Position numbers and translations under genes: made by a program
Part shown: positions 1 to 5,934 of the stretch, one piece after another
How positions within the stretch are numbered: the first letter of the stretch is position 1
Layout: every line of letters begins with the position of its first letter
The notes under the pieces: model-generated
Told to the model about the DNA's origin: nothing
Database searches by the model: none
What the model saw: the letters and a program-made list of their open reading frames with translations, nothing else
Assembly: GCA_012270595.1 (NCBI GenBank)
Contig: JAAXIA010000157.1
Location: 1 to 5,934, forward strand
Length of the DNA: 5,934 bases
Reading direction: 5' to 3'
From: Rhodanobacteraceae bacterium
Lineage (GTDB): Bacteria; Pseudomonadota; Gammaproteobacteria; Xanthomonadales; Rhodanobacteraceae

Positions 1-821
1 GTTCCAGCACACGTGCCATTGACATGTTGCGCAGCTTGTATAGGCCATTTAATCGCAGTCACGATCGTCTGTTGGTGATGGATGAGCGTTCGGCGGAGCT
101 GACCAAGTACGCAGCCAATGCCATGCTGGCTACCAGAATCAGTTTTATGAACGAGATTGCCCACATCGCCGCGCGCGTGGGGGCCGATGTGGAACGGGTA
201 CGCCAGGGCATCGGTGCTGATCCACGGATCGGCTTTCATTTTATCTATCCCGGTGTCGGCTATGGTGGTTCATGCTTTCCCAAGGATGTGCAGGCACTGG
301 AGCACATCGCGCGCGATGTGGGTTACCATGCGCGTTTGCTCAGTGCGGTAGAAGCAGTTAACCACGACCAGAAGGCGTACTTGTTTGAACTGATCCAGCA
401 GCATTTTTCTAGGCAGCTTGTGGGTAAAACCATTGCCCTGTGGGGCCTGGCTTTTAAACCCGGAACTGACGATATGCGCGAGGCACCCAGCCGATGCCTG
501 ATAGAAACCTTGTGGCAAGCTGGTGCCAGCGTGCACGCCTGCGATCCCGCTGCGATCCAGGAAGCGCGCCGTATCTATGGTGAGCGCAGTGATTTGCTTT
601 TGTGCACGAAGCCTTATGATGCATTGAAAGGAGCAGATGCCCTTGTAGTGGTGACGGAATGGAAACAGTTTTGCAGTCCGGATTTTGTGCGCATTCGTGC
701 CGCGCTGAAAGAACCGGTGATTTTTGATGGTCGAAACCTGTACAATCCCGAAATGGTGGAAGAAGCTGGACTGTGCTATTACGGTATAGGGCGTTCTCGC
801 CCGCTGGGGATGCTACGCTGA
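1..821 (+). CDS. ugd: UDP-glucose 6-dehydrogenase, 3' part (5' end outside window)
   Basis: This enzyme oxidises UDP-glucose to UDP-glucuronate with two NAD+ in the cytosol and so supplies precursors for exopolysaccharide, capsule or LPS sugars. The frame is open from base 3 and gives 272 residues. The ATG at 24 lies inside the gene and is not the start: codons before it already read as family sequence. The fragment begins near the end of the N-terminal NAD-binding domain. It then shows the central helix block [13 protein letters not shown], with the conserved Lys at codon 105-107, and the signature [10 protein letters not shown], with the catalytic Cys at codon 273-275. The C-terminal UDP-binding domain begins near [17 protein letters not shown], with its conserved Arg at codon 477-479. 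It ends with YYGIGR and a short tail, as is usual in the family. Its stop overlaps the slyX start by one base, so the two are probably co-transcribed. No frameshift or missing key residue is seen. Confidence 0.95.
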   Translation, partial: SSTRAIDMLRSLYRPFNRSHDRLLVMDERSAELTKYAANAMLATRISFMNEIAHIAARVGADVERVRQGIGADPRIGFHFIYPGVGYGGSCFPKDVQALEHIARDVGYHARLLSAVEAVNHDQKAYLFELIQQHFSRQLVGKTIALWGLAFKPGTDDMREAPSRCLIETLWQAGASVHACDPAAIQEARRIYGERSDLLLCTKPYDALKGADALVVVTEWKQFCSPDFVRIRAALKEPVIFDGRNLYNPEMVEEAGLCYYGIGRSRPLGMLR

Positions 822-1030
822 TGGATGCACTGGACAAGCGCCTGACTGAAATGGAGGTCCGCTTGACCTTCATCGACGACACTGTGCAGAGTCTTGTTGA
901 TACCGATGCCCGGCAATTGGCCCGTATCGCTACGCTGGAGCGGAGTATGCGTGATTTGCGCAGTGAACTGGCGACCTTGCGACTGGAGCAAGCCGGCGAC
1001 TCCCACAGCGAACGACCACCGCATTACTAA
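821..1030 (+). CDS. slyX: SlyX family protein
   Basis: This is a small acidic protein of 69 residues, close to the 72 of E. coli SlyX. SlyX-family function is not established; the name comes from its position beside slyD, a phage lysis gene, in enterobacteria. The N-terminal two thirds have regularly spaced Leu, Ile and Val among charged residues, as in a coiled coil. The C-terminus is the family hallmark PPHY. The start chosen is the ATG at 821-823, giving [15 protein letters not shown], which matches the family N-terminus. An ATG at 773 in the same frame would add 16 residues encoded inside ugd and is unlikely. A GGGGA at 806-810 can serve as ribosome binding site. The ugd stop and this start share a base (TGATG), which suggests translational coupling. 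The next gene begins 37 bases downstream on the same strand. Confidence 0.9.
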   Translation: MDALDKRLTEMEVRLTFIDDTVQSLVDTDARQLARIATLERSMRDLRSELATLRLEQAGDSHSERPPHY

Positions 1031-1067
1031 TGCCCTGAAAGCGGGTAGCTTTAACGGATGATTGAGC

Positions 1068-1637
1068 ATGGCGAATTCTCTGCGCGAGCAGTTGCTTAAA
1101 ACTGGCATTGTTAAACAACTACGCGAGGCTAAGCGCTCGAGCCCATCGGTTCCAGATGCTGACAAGCGGACAGTAACGCTGGCCGGAAACAAGGTGAGCA
1201 GTACGAAAAAAACGTCGGCAGTCCGTGAGGGTCCCAGTCTGGCCAAGGCTTATGCCATGCGCTCACAGGCCGAGATATGCGAACACCGTGAAGCCGAGCG
1301 TAAGGCCGTTGAAGAAGCGCAGCGTAAACGTGCATGCAAACAGAAGCTTAAGCGATTGCTTAAGGGACGCGTCTTGAACGAAGCCGATGCCGAGCACGTG
1401 CGTCATTTTGAATACGGCGGCAAGATTCGGCGCATCTACGTTAACGCGCAGCAACTGACGGCAATTAACGCCGGTGGGCTGGGTGTCGTGCAGCAAAATG
1501 GTTATTACATGCTGGTCGAGCGCGCGGTGGCCGAGCAGGTGCGCGAGATGGATGCCAGGCGACTGGCGTTACTGATGGAACCTGTTCAACGCAGCGGTGT
1601 TGATGAAGATGGCATACCTGACGATCTGATCTGGTAG
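1068..1637 (+). CDS. DUF2058 (YaiL-type) family protein
   Basis: This cytosolic protein of 189 residues has unknown function. It resembles E. coli YaiL and other DUF2058 proteins from end to end. The N-terminus MANSLREQLLKTGIV matches the family opening, in which a short helix ends in EQLLK.G. A long stretch rich in Lys, Arg, Glu and Ala follows (about residues 20-95), probably a charged helix or coiled coil. The C-terminal half is a compact domain containing the segment GGKIRRIYVN, and the protein ends in the conserved IPDDLIW (VPDDLMW in E. coli). The ATG at 1068-1070 is preferred. A TTG at 1062 in the same frame would add two residues, but the family begins at the ATG. The ribosome binding site is weak (CGGA at 1055-1058). 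The gene is probably the last of the ugd-slyX transcript. It faces tag tail to tail. Confidence 0.88.
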   Translation: MANSLREQLLKTGIVKQLREAKRSSPSVPDADKRTVTLAGNKVSSTKKTSAVREGPSLAKAYAMRSQAEICEHREAERKAVEEAQRKRACKQKLKRLLKGRVLNEADAEHVRHFEYGGKIRRIYVNAQQLTAINAGGLGVVQQNGYYMLVERAVAEQVREMDARRLALLMEPVQRSGVDEDGIPDDLIW

Positions 1638-1662
1638 CCAGGCTTGCGTTGTGATGGCGGAC

Positions 1663-1712
1663 ATGAAACCGGATAACGCCGGGGAAGTCTGCTGGACGCA
1701 GGCTGGTTTCAT
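1663..1712. repeat. Inverted repeat between convergent genes, possible 3' hairpin
   Basis: The left arm ATGAAACCGG (1663-1672) pairs with the right arm CTGGTTTCAT (1703-1712) over ten positions, one of them a G-T wobble. Inside are two short hairpins: CCGG at 1669-1672 with CCGG at 1679-1682, which competes with the outer stem, and CTGC-TGGAC-GCAG at 1689-1701. It lies between the DUF2058 stop and the tag stop, and its right arm touches the tag stop codon. Neither side carries a T-run, so it is not a standard intrinsic terminator. It could protect or end both mRNAs, but this is inference. Confidence 0.4.
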
Positions 1713-2287
1713 CAGTGGTCTGCTTTGCTCTGTATGGGATGGCGAAAGCAACTGGTCAAATGGTCGTTGACCATGCCAGTGGCCTGCATCAGTGCGTAGC
1801 AGATAGTCGGGCCGACAAAATGCAAACCGCGTTTTTTCAATGCATGACTCATGTGGGTGGACTGTTTGGTTTTGGCCGGTACAGTGTTGGCGTGCTGCCA
1901 GTGGTTGATGATGGGCTGGCCATCCACAAATGACCACAGATAGTTATCCAGGTTGCCACATTGCGCGATGATTTCCTGTACTGCGCGCGCGTTGTTGCGC
2001 ATGGCGTAGATCTTGCGTCGGTTACGGATTATTTCCGGGCTTTGTAGAAGGGACTCAAGTTCGTCATCGGGCATGGCTGCGACGCGGTTGATCTGCAGGC
2101 CATGGAAGCGCTGGTAGTAATGTTCACGTTTGGAGAGCACGGTGCGCCACGACAAACCGGCCTGTGCACCTTCCAGGCACAGAAATGCGAACAAAGCGTT
2201 ATCATCGTGTACGGGAGCGCCCCATTCTTCATCATGGTACTGGCACATCAGCACATCGCCGTCCTTGGCCCAGGCACAACGCTGCAT
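1712..2287 (-). CDS. tag: DNA-3-methyladenine glycosylase I
   Basis: Tag removes 3-methyladenine from alkylated DNA, the first step of base excision repair, and belongs to the helix-hairpin-helix superfamily with an added zinc site. The 191 residues cover the whole family length (187 in E. coli). The zinc ligands are visible as Cys4, His18, His176 and Cys180, each one position later than in E. coli except Cys4. The base pocket residues Tyr17, Glu39 and Trp47 lie in YHDEEWG and CLEGAQAGLSW. The segments ALKKRG.HFVGPTICYALMQATG.VNDH are typical of Tag. The start is the ATG at 2285-2287, preceded by AGAGGAAA about eight bases upstream on the minus strand. Translation ends in two consecutive in-frame stops (TGA TGA). 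The gene is co-oriented with the aldose epimerase gene, but a gap of over 500 bases makes an own promoter likely. Confidence 0.95.
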   Translation of the reverse strand: MQRCAWAKDGDVLMCQYHDEEWGAPVHDDNALFAFLCLEGAQAGLSWRTVLSKREHYYQRFHGLQINRVAAMPDDELESLLQSPEIIRNRRKIYAMRNNARAVQEIIAQCGNLDNYLWSFVDGQPIINHWQHANTVPAKTKQSTHMSHALKKRGLHFVGPTICYALMQATGMVNDHLTSCFRHPIQSKADH

Positions 2288-2292
2288 GGTGG

Positions 2293-2340
2293 TTTTCCTC
2301 TAGCCAAAACAGTTTATAAACAGAGGAACGGGAAATTATG
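2293..2340 (-). promoter_or_regulatory. Possible tag promoter and ribosome binding site
   Basis: The purine-rich AGAGGAAA (minus strand, about 2294-2301) sits at suitable distance from the tag ATG. Just upstream is the perfect 10-bp palindrome GTTTATAAAC (2312-2321), which contains TATAAA, one mismatch from the -10 consensus, on either strand. A second -10-like element, CATAAT, lies at 2335-2340 on the minus strand. No good TTGACA-like box stands 16-18 bases from either one, so the promoter call is weak. Confidence 0.3.
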
Positions 2341-2361
2341 CGACTATCCAACACCGACTGC

Positions 2362-2484
2362 TTATGCCCAGGGTGGTTTGTCGGGGTCGATATTGCCTTG
2401 CTGAGTACCAGGCCGACGCGTTGACCAGAGAAGCGCATACAGCTCTCGATAGCCCGCTACCAGCACGTGCAGGGGCGGGGCACG
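2362..2484 (-). pseudogene. Candidate C-terminal remnant of an unidentified gene
   Basis: On the minus strand a 40-codon open stretch runs from just after a TGA (2485-2487) to a TAA (2362-2364). It reads like a genuine protein tail: LHVLVAGYRELYALLWS followed by TRRPGTQQGNIDPDKPPWA. It has no good start codon and no ribosome binding site. Immediately upstream, other frames also look partly coding: one reads ALDVPRP just before the frame change, and another reads DIIIFGVTQALSPQ. That pattern fits a gene broken by frameshifts and point stops. I do not recognise the family. Chance is a real alternative for so short a stretch. Confidence 0.25.
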
Positions 2485-2632
2485 TCAAGCGCCTGTTACA
2501 GCAGGTGCACTGCGGCGACAGGGCCTGCGTCACTCCAAAGATGATGATATCGGTCCGATGTCGGCGTGGCGCATCATGGGTTCCTTAAAAGCCATCATAT
2601 GCTACAACCCAAGCTGACAAAACGCGCCAAGA

Positions 2633-2670
2633 TAGCCTAAAACGAAAAAACTAGCCTAAAACGAAAAAAC
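2633..2670. repeat. Perfect 19-bp tandem direct repeat, two copies
   Basis: The unit TAGCCTAAAACGAAAAAAC occurs at 2633-2651 and again, identical and directly adjacent, at 2652-2670. Each unit holds an A4 and an A6 tract separated by CG. The 19-bp period is near two helical turns, so the DNA may be intrinsically bent. Read on the minus strand the unit gives T-rich runs downstream of the epimerase gene, but no GC-rich hairpin directly precedes them, so it is not a standard terminator. Just before the first unit, ACAAAACGCGCCAAGATAGCC shares only short pieces with it. Confidence 0.85.
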
Positions 2671-2672
2671 GT

Positions 2673-2732
2673 ATGTCTATGTCATTACCTGTTTTATTGA
2701 TGCTGGCGATGGTAGCGGGTCAGCATGCTTAA
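2673..2732 (+). CDS. Possible 19-residue hydrophobic peptide, doubtful
   Basis: An ATG at 2673, three bases after the tandem repeat, opens a frame ending in TAA at 2730-2732 and encodes MSMSLPVLLMLAMVAGQHA. It looks like a membrane segment or a truncated signal peptide. The frame downstream of the TAA stays open for a while but shows no recognisable protein. There is no purine-rich ribosome binding site: the preceding bases are the A-tract repeat ending in ACGT. It could be a small membrane peptide, the start of a decayed exported protein, or chance. Confidence 0.12.
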   Translation: MSMSLPVLLMLAMVAGQHA

Positions 2733-2811
2733 CTGCGCGGACCAGCTGCAGGCCTGCTAGCCAGATCACTGCTGTGCGCGCGGGACAGGTTTGGTGAAGC
2801 TTTATGCACGT

Positions 2812-3807
2812 TCATGGATGCGCGACTTCAACGCCACAGCGAAAGCACCGCTCGGCGCCTGGTTCCAGAGCGATGGTCTTGGTGTATTCGGGACGGTTGA
2901 AGGCGTTGGGTATACATTCCATAGGCTCCAGAGCCACCGAGCGACGCATGTCACGGTCGATGGTATCGGCTGTAAAGACCTGCATGCAACCATGTTCCTG
3001 CCATACGTTAATACCAAAACCGCTGGCTGGATCGTGCAGGTGGGTATAGATACGCTGGTCTGCATCTGGAACAAGATCGAGGTAGCATTGGTCGATGATG
3101 GTGTCAGCGATGAGACGTGGTATGCGAAAGTCAAGCGCAGGGACGGCATCCACGGGCAGGTAGGCGGCTTCACCTGCGAGCGCGATAAGCCTGGCGTCGG
3201 TACGGAGCAGGGTTTCCGATGGCACCCTGAGCTGCCAGTGGTCCACACTTCCATCGCTCACCCGGAAATACGGATGCCAGCCGAAGAAACAGGGTGCCGT
3301 GTGCGCACCTTTATTGCGCGTGCGGCTCTCCAGGCGCAGCCCCTGGGCGTCCAGGGTATAGCGCACTTCAAGGTCTATGGCGTAGGGATAGCCAACCTGT
3401 GGCTGGATCGCCGTGCTACTGAGCACGATCTCGGCGCATTGCGCGGTTGCGTGCAGTGAGGAGATGGTAAAATCCACGTCACGGACCAGCCCGTGCATGA
3501 CGCCACGCCTGGTGCCTGTCGTGTCCGGTTGCAGGTCGTGCTCTTTACCCCCGAAGGGGTAGCGCGCGTTGTCGATACGTCCACCAAAGGGTAGCATGAT
3601 GGCAAAGCGTGAGGCGGATCGTGCCAGCAGCTCGGCTTCATCGCGATAGCCAGCGGCGATATCGAACAGGTCATTTCCACGGGGTACTTTAAATTTGATC
3701 AGGGTGGCACCATGGCAGGCAATGTGTACACAGCTTCCTTGGTGGTCACATAGAACCGCAACCACTTGCTTTCCCAGGCTGGTTTTGTCTACGGCGAATC
3801 TGCCCAC
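2812..3807 (-). CDS. Aldose 1-epimerase family protein (GalM-like)
   Basis: Members of this family interconvert alpha and beta anomers of sugars such as glucose and galactose in the cytosol. The 331 residues match the usual full length of a single beta-sandwich mutarotase. Visible active-site positions are the Arg of MLPFGGRID (Arg77), the His of the VMHGL motif (His105), the His of GWHPYF (His178), Asp239 in IIDQCYLDL, and the Glu of VALEPMECIPNAF (Glu294), which would be the catalytic base. The exact sugar cannot be told from sequence, so no gene symbol is given. The start is a GTG at 3805-3807. An AAGGAAA (3813-3819, minus strand) sits at good distance from it, and the next in-frame Met is only residue 71. 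The gene diverges from pepN across 81 bases. No galactose-pathway genes are visible nearby. Confidence 0.88.
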   Translation of the reverse strand: MGRFAVDKTSLGKQVVAVLCDHQGSCVHIACHGATLIKFKVPRGNDLFDIAAGYRDEAELLARSASRFAIMLPFGGRIDNARYPFGGKEHDLQPDTTGTRRGVMHGLVRDVDFTISSLHATAQCAEIVLSSTAIQPQVGYPYAIDLEVRYTLDAQGLRLESRTRNKGAHTAPCFFGWHPYFRVSDGSVDHWQLRVPSETLLRTDARLIALAGEAAYLPVDAVPALDFRIPRLIADTIIDQCYLDLVPDADQRIYTHLHDPASGFGINVWQEHGCMQVFTADTIDRDMRRSVALEPMECIPNAFNRPEYTKTIALEPGAERCFRCGVEVAHP

Positions 3808-3888
3808 GGCTGTTTCCTTGTCAGGTTTTTCTGTGTATTACAGAACTTTAATGGTAGCCTGATTCTGTTTTTCTTCCAGGTTTTTTTT
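3808..3888. promoter_or_regulatory. Divergent promoter region with operator-like dyad
   Basis: These 81 bases separate the 5' ends of the epimerase gene and pepN, so both transcripts must start here or within the genes. The interval is AT-rich. It contains a perfect 6-bp dyad, TTCTGT (3829-3834) and ACAGAA (3840-3845), around the 5-base centre GTATT. The region has candidate promoter pieces such as TTGTCA (3818-3823), TATTAC (3836-3841) and TTTAAT (3847-3852), but none of these pairs has consensus spacing. A regulator bound at the dyad could affect both genes. The dyad does not fit the LexA box, which needs eight bases between CTGT and ACAG. Confidence 0.4.
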
Positions 3889-3891
3889 ATG
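3877..3891 (+). promoter_or_regulatory. pepN ribosome binding site with T8 spacer
   Basis: A short CAGG (3877-3880) is followed by eight T (3881-3888) and then the ATG at 3889. This is the best ribosome binding site near the pepN start and decides for that ATG. The alternative in-frame ATG at 3922 is preceded by CAAGCAACGCCG, which has no Shine-Dalgarno match. Confidence 0.45.
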
Positions 3892-5934
3892 CTTCTACGC
3901 GATACACAACAAGCAACGCCGATGACCCGCTTAAGTGAATACCAGGCTCCGGCATGGCGCGTTGACACGGTTGATCTGGCGTTTGACCTGGGTATCGACC
4001 AAGGCAAGGTCAGTGCGCGTCTGGTTGTAAGGTGCGATACCAGGCAAGATGAGCCATTGCGTCTTGATGGTGAGCATCTTGAGCTGCTGTCCATTGCTTT
4101 GGATGGCAAGCCACTGTCAGTAGAGGCGTGGCGCTACGATGGGCATGTTCTGGAGGTCGATGGGGTCCGTGATGGCAGCGTGCTGGAAACATGTGTGCGT
4201 CTCAATCCTGCGGCAAACAGTGCACTGGAAGGGTTATACCTGTCCGGTTCACGTGAGAACGGTTTTCTTCTTACCCAGTGTGAGGCTCAGGGTTTTCGCC
4301 GTGTCACATTTTTCCCGGATCGACCCGATGTGCTGGCAAGGTACACCGTGACCTTGTGTGCCGAGCGCAAACGTTTCCCTGTTCTTCTGGCCGGTGGTAA
4401 CCCGGATGGTTCTGGTGAGTTGGAAGACGGACGCCATTGGGCGCGTTTTGTCGATCCCTATCCCAAGCCCAGTTATCTGTTCGCCATGGTGGCTGGCAAG
4501 CTGGAAAAAATTGAGCGTGACTACACGACGGGTGATGGTCGTCGTGTCAAGCTGTTGATGTGGTCCGAGGCCAATGCGATCAATCGCTGCCATTATGCGC
4601 TGGATGCTCTGGAGCGCGCGATGCGCTGGGATGAGCAAACCTATGGTCGTTACTATGACCTTGAGGTGTTCCACGTCGTTGCCACGCACGACTTCAACAT
4701 GGGCGCAATGGAGAACAAAGGTCTCAACATTTTCAACGCCAAGTACCTGTTGGCCGATTTCGACTCTACGACCGATGAAGAGTATCGCGCGGTGGAAGCT
4801 GTGGTGGCACACGAATATTTCCATAACTGGAGCGGTAACAGGGTCACTTGCCGCGACTGGTTTCAGCTCTCACTTAAGGAAGGGTTCACGGTTTTCCGCG
4901 AACAAAGCTTTTCGGCAGACATGAACTCGGCATCGCTTAAGCGTATTGAAGACGTCAGTGTGCTACGTCGCACCCAGTTCATTGAGGACGCTGGTCCCTT
5001 GGCTCATCCGGTGCGCCCTGATGCGTATTGCGAAATTAACAATTTTTATACTGCGACGGTATATGAGAAGGGGGCCGAGCTAGTGCGTATGCTGGTCGGG
5101 CGATTGGGCGCTTCGGGTTTTCGCCGTGGCACCGACTGCTACTTCGCCCGTCACGATGGTCATGCTGCCACCGTCGAGGATTTTCTCGCAGCGTTGGGTC
5201 AGGCCAATCATAGTGATCTTTCGCCTTATCTGGCCTGGTATGGTCAGGCCGGTACTCCACTGGTACGGGCGCGCGGCAGTTATGACCCATCGCGTCGTCA
5301 GTACACGCTTTTCTTATCGCAGTACACCCCGCCGAGCCCCGGCCAGCCGCATAAGCAGCCTTTGCCGATTCCAGTAAAGCTGGCACTGTTTGGTCAGGAT
5401 GGCCAGGTATTGCCCTTGCATATGACTGAGCAGTCAGTCACCGGCCAGGATGAGGTCGTAGTGGTTCTTGATCTGGCCGAACAGTCTTTTTTGTTTGATA
5501 ACGTAGCGGAGGCGCCGGTGCCGTCGTTGCTGCGTGCGTTCTCCGCGCCGGTGATTCTGGAATATGACTATGCACCGCATGAGCTGGTATTATTGCTGCG
5601 TCATGATGTAGACGGGTTCAACCGCTGGGAAGCCAGCCAGCAACTGGCGGTACGGGCCTTCGATGCCCTGCGTGATGGCGATGACGATAGCGCTTTGTCA
5701 TCCTGGTGCGATGCACTGGCAACGCTGTTGGTGCAAGCCGACCAGCACGACGACCATGCTTTGCTTGCCAGATTGCTGACGCCACCCAGTGAGCTGGAGC
5801 TGGCTGAACGTCAGAACGCGGTTGACCCCGAACGGATCCACAACCTGCGTCAATCATTGCTATGGCGGCTTGCCGAGCGTATCGGCGGTGAGGTACTGCA
5901 TGCACGCTATCAAAGCCTGGATACAGCCGTTGGC
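3889..5934 (+). CDS. pepN: Aminopeptidase N (M1 family), 3' end outside window
   Basis: This is a zinc metallo-aminopeptidase that removes N-terminal residues, broadly with preference for Ala, Lys or Arg, in the last steps of cytosolic protein turnover. I translated 682 codons without a stop; E. coli PepN has 870, so roughly 190 residues are missing. The N-terminal beta domain contains LLTQCEAQGFRR and FFPDRPDVLARY. The exopeptidase motif GAMEN is at 272-276. The zinc motif HEYFH is at 308-312, with catalytic Glu309, and the third ligand is Glu331 in LKEG. The transition-state Tyr is Tyr392 in NNFYTATVYEKGAE. The beta linker follows from roughly 455, and the C-terminal helical domain is cut by the window edge. 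All catalytic residues are present. The ATG at 3889 is chosen for its ribosome binding site; an ATG at 3922 would shorten the protein by 11 residues outside the conserved part. It diverges from the epimerase gene. Confidence 0.96.
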   Translation, partial: MLLRDTQQATPMTRLSEYQAPAWRVDTVDLAFDLGIDQGKVSARLVVRCDTRQDEPLRLDGEHLELLSIALDGKPLSVEAWRYDGHVLEVDGVRDGSVLETCVRLNPAANSALEGLYLSGSRENGFLLTQCEAQGFRRVTFFPDRPDVLARYTVTLCAERKRFPVLLAGGNPDGSGELEDGRHWARFVDPYPKPSYLFAMVAGKLEKIERDYTTGDGRRVKLLMWSEANAINRCHYALDALERAMRWDEQTYGRYYDLEVFHVVATHDFNMGAMENKGLNIFNAKYLLADFDSTTDEEYRAVEAVVAHEYFHNWSGNRVTCRDWFQLSLKEGFTVFREQSFSADMNSASLKRIEDVSVLRRTQFIEDAGPLAHPVRPDAYCEINNFYTATVYEKGAELVRMLVGRLGASGFRRGTDCYFARHDGHAATVEDFLAALGQANHSDLSPYLAWYGQAGTPLVRARGSYDPSRRQYTLFLSQYTPPSPGQPHKQPLPIPVKLALFGQDGQVLPLHMTEQSVTGQDEVVVVLDLAEQSFLFDNVAEAPVPSLLRAFSAPVILEYDYAPHELVLLLRHDVDGFNRWEASQQLAVRAFDALRDGDDDSALSSWCDALATLLVQADQHDDHALLARLLTPPSELELAERQNAVDPERIHNLRQSLLWRLAERIGGEVLHARYQSLDTAVG

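Larger units (their letters stand above)
2288..2811. other. 524-base gap without an intact gene
   Basis: This lies between the tag start and the epimerase stop, both on the minus strand. No frame on either strand gives a recognisable full protein. The part next to tag is AT-rich and promoter-like. Positions 2362-2600 have a coding-like look but are broken by stops in every frame on the minus strand. Positions 2633-2670 hold a tandem repeat. Positions 2673-2811 hold a short hydrophobic frame and a 10-bp palindrome GCAGGCCTGC at 2748-2757. The simplest reading is the remains of a decayed gene plus regulatory DNA. Confidence 0.55.

Noticed and set aside
24..821. ATG at 24 as the start of a short dehydrogenase
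   Set aside because: The codons from base 3 to 23 already continue the family sequence in frame, so the gene begins outside the window.
454..882. Minus-strand open frame of 142 codons opposite ugd
   Set aside because: It is a shadow of the UDP-binding domain coding sequence on the other strand.
779..1246. Minus-strand open frame of 155 codons across the ugd end, slyX and the DUF2058 start
   Set aside because: It is antisense to three recognised genes and shows no domain-like pattern.
2364..2588. Plus-strand 74-codon frame in the gap as a small gene
   Set aside because: Its composition is irregular, it has no ribosome binding site and no recognisable motif, and the minus-strand frame in the same place looks more protein-like.
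2633..2670. A CRISPR array or the end of an insertion sequence
   Set aside because: The two 19-bp units are directly adjacent with no spacers, and no transposase or terminal inverted repeats are present.
2791..3459. Plus-strand open frame of 222 codons opposite the epimerase gene
   Set aside because: It lies wholly antisense to a well-conserved full-length protein, has no family resemblance, and arises from the codon bias of the real gene.
3829..3845. LexA box
   Set aside because: The E. coli type LexA site needs CTGT and ACAG eight bases apart; here they are five apart.
4249..4824. Minus-strand open frame of 191 codons inside pepN
   Set aside because: The plus strand here encodes the PepN catalytic domain with the GAMEN motif and most residues identifiable; the antisense frame resembles nothing.

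Overview
The window is a stretch of mostly ordinary chromosomal genes from a gammaproteobacterium. The gene families support this: SlyX ending in PPHY, a DUF2058/YaiL-type protein ending in PDDLIW, a Tag glycosylase and a PepN-type M1 aminopeptidase. GC content looks moderate by eye (not computed). The PepN and Ugd sequences read somewhat like Xanthomonadales proteins, but that placement is an impression and has not been tested.

Left part, plus strand (1-1637): the 3' end of a UDP-glucose 6-dehydrogenase gene (ugd) overlaps by one base a small SlyX-family gene. A DUF2058-family gene follows 37 bases later. Spacing and orientation suggest one transcript. Ugd supplies UDP-glucuronate for surface polysaccharides. 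The two small proteins have no established biochemical role.

Middle, minus strand (1712-3807): tag (3-methyladenine DNA glycosylase I) converges on the DUF2058 gene across 74 bases that hold a long-armed inverted repeat. Upstream of tag lie 524 bases without an intact gene (2288-2811). This gap contains a 40-codon open stretch that looks like the broken C-terminus of a lost gene, a perfect 19-bp tandem duplication rich in A-tracts, and a possible 19-residue hydrophobic reading frame. Further upstream is a complete aldose 1-epimerase (GalM-type) gene starting with GTG.

Right part, plus strand (3889-5934): pepN, an M1-family alanyl aminopeptidase, runs off the window after 682 codons. It diverges from the epimerase gene across 81 bases that hold an operator-like dyad and a run of eight T just before the pepN start codon.

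I found no RNA gene, CRISPR array, insertion sequence, phage gene or new multi-gene system. The parts that homology does not explain are the degenerate gap at 2288-2811 and the small dyads between genes.
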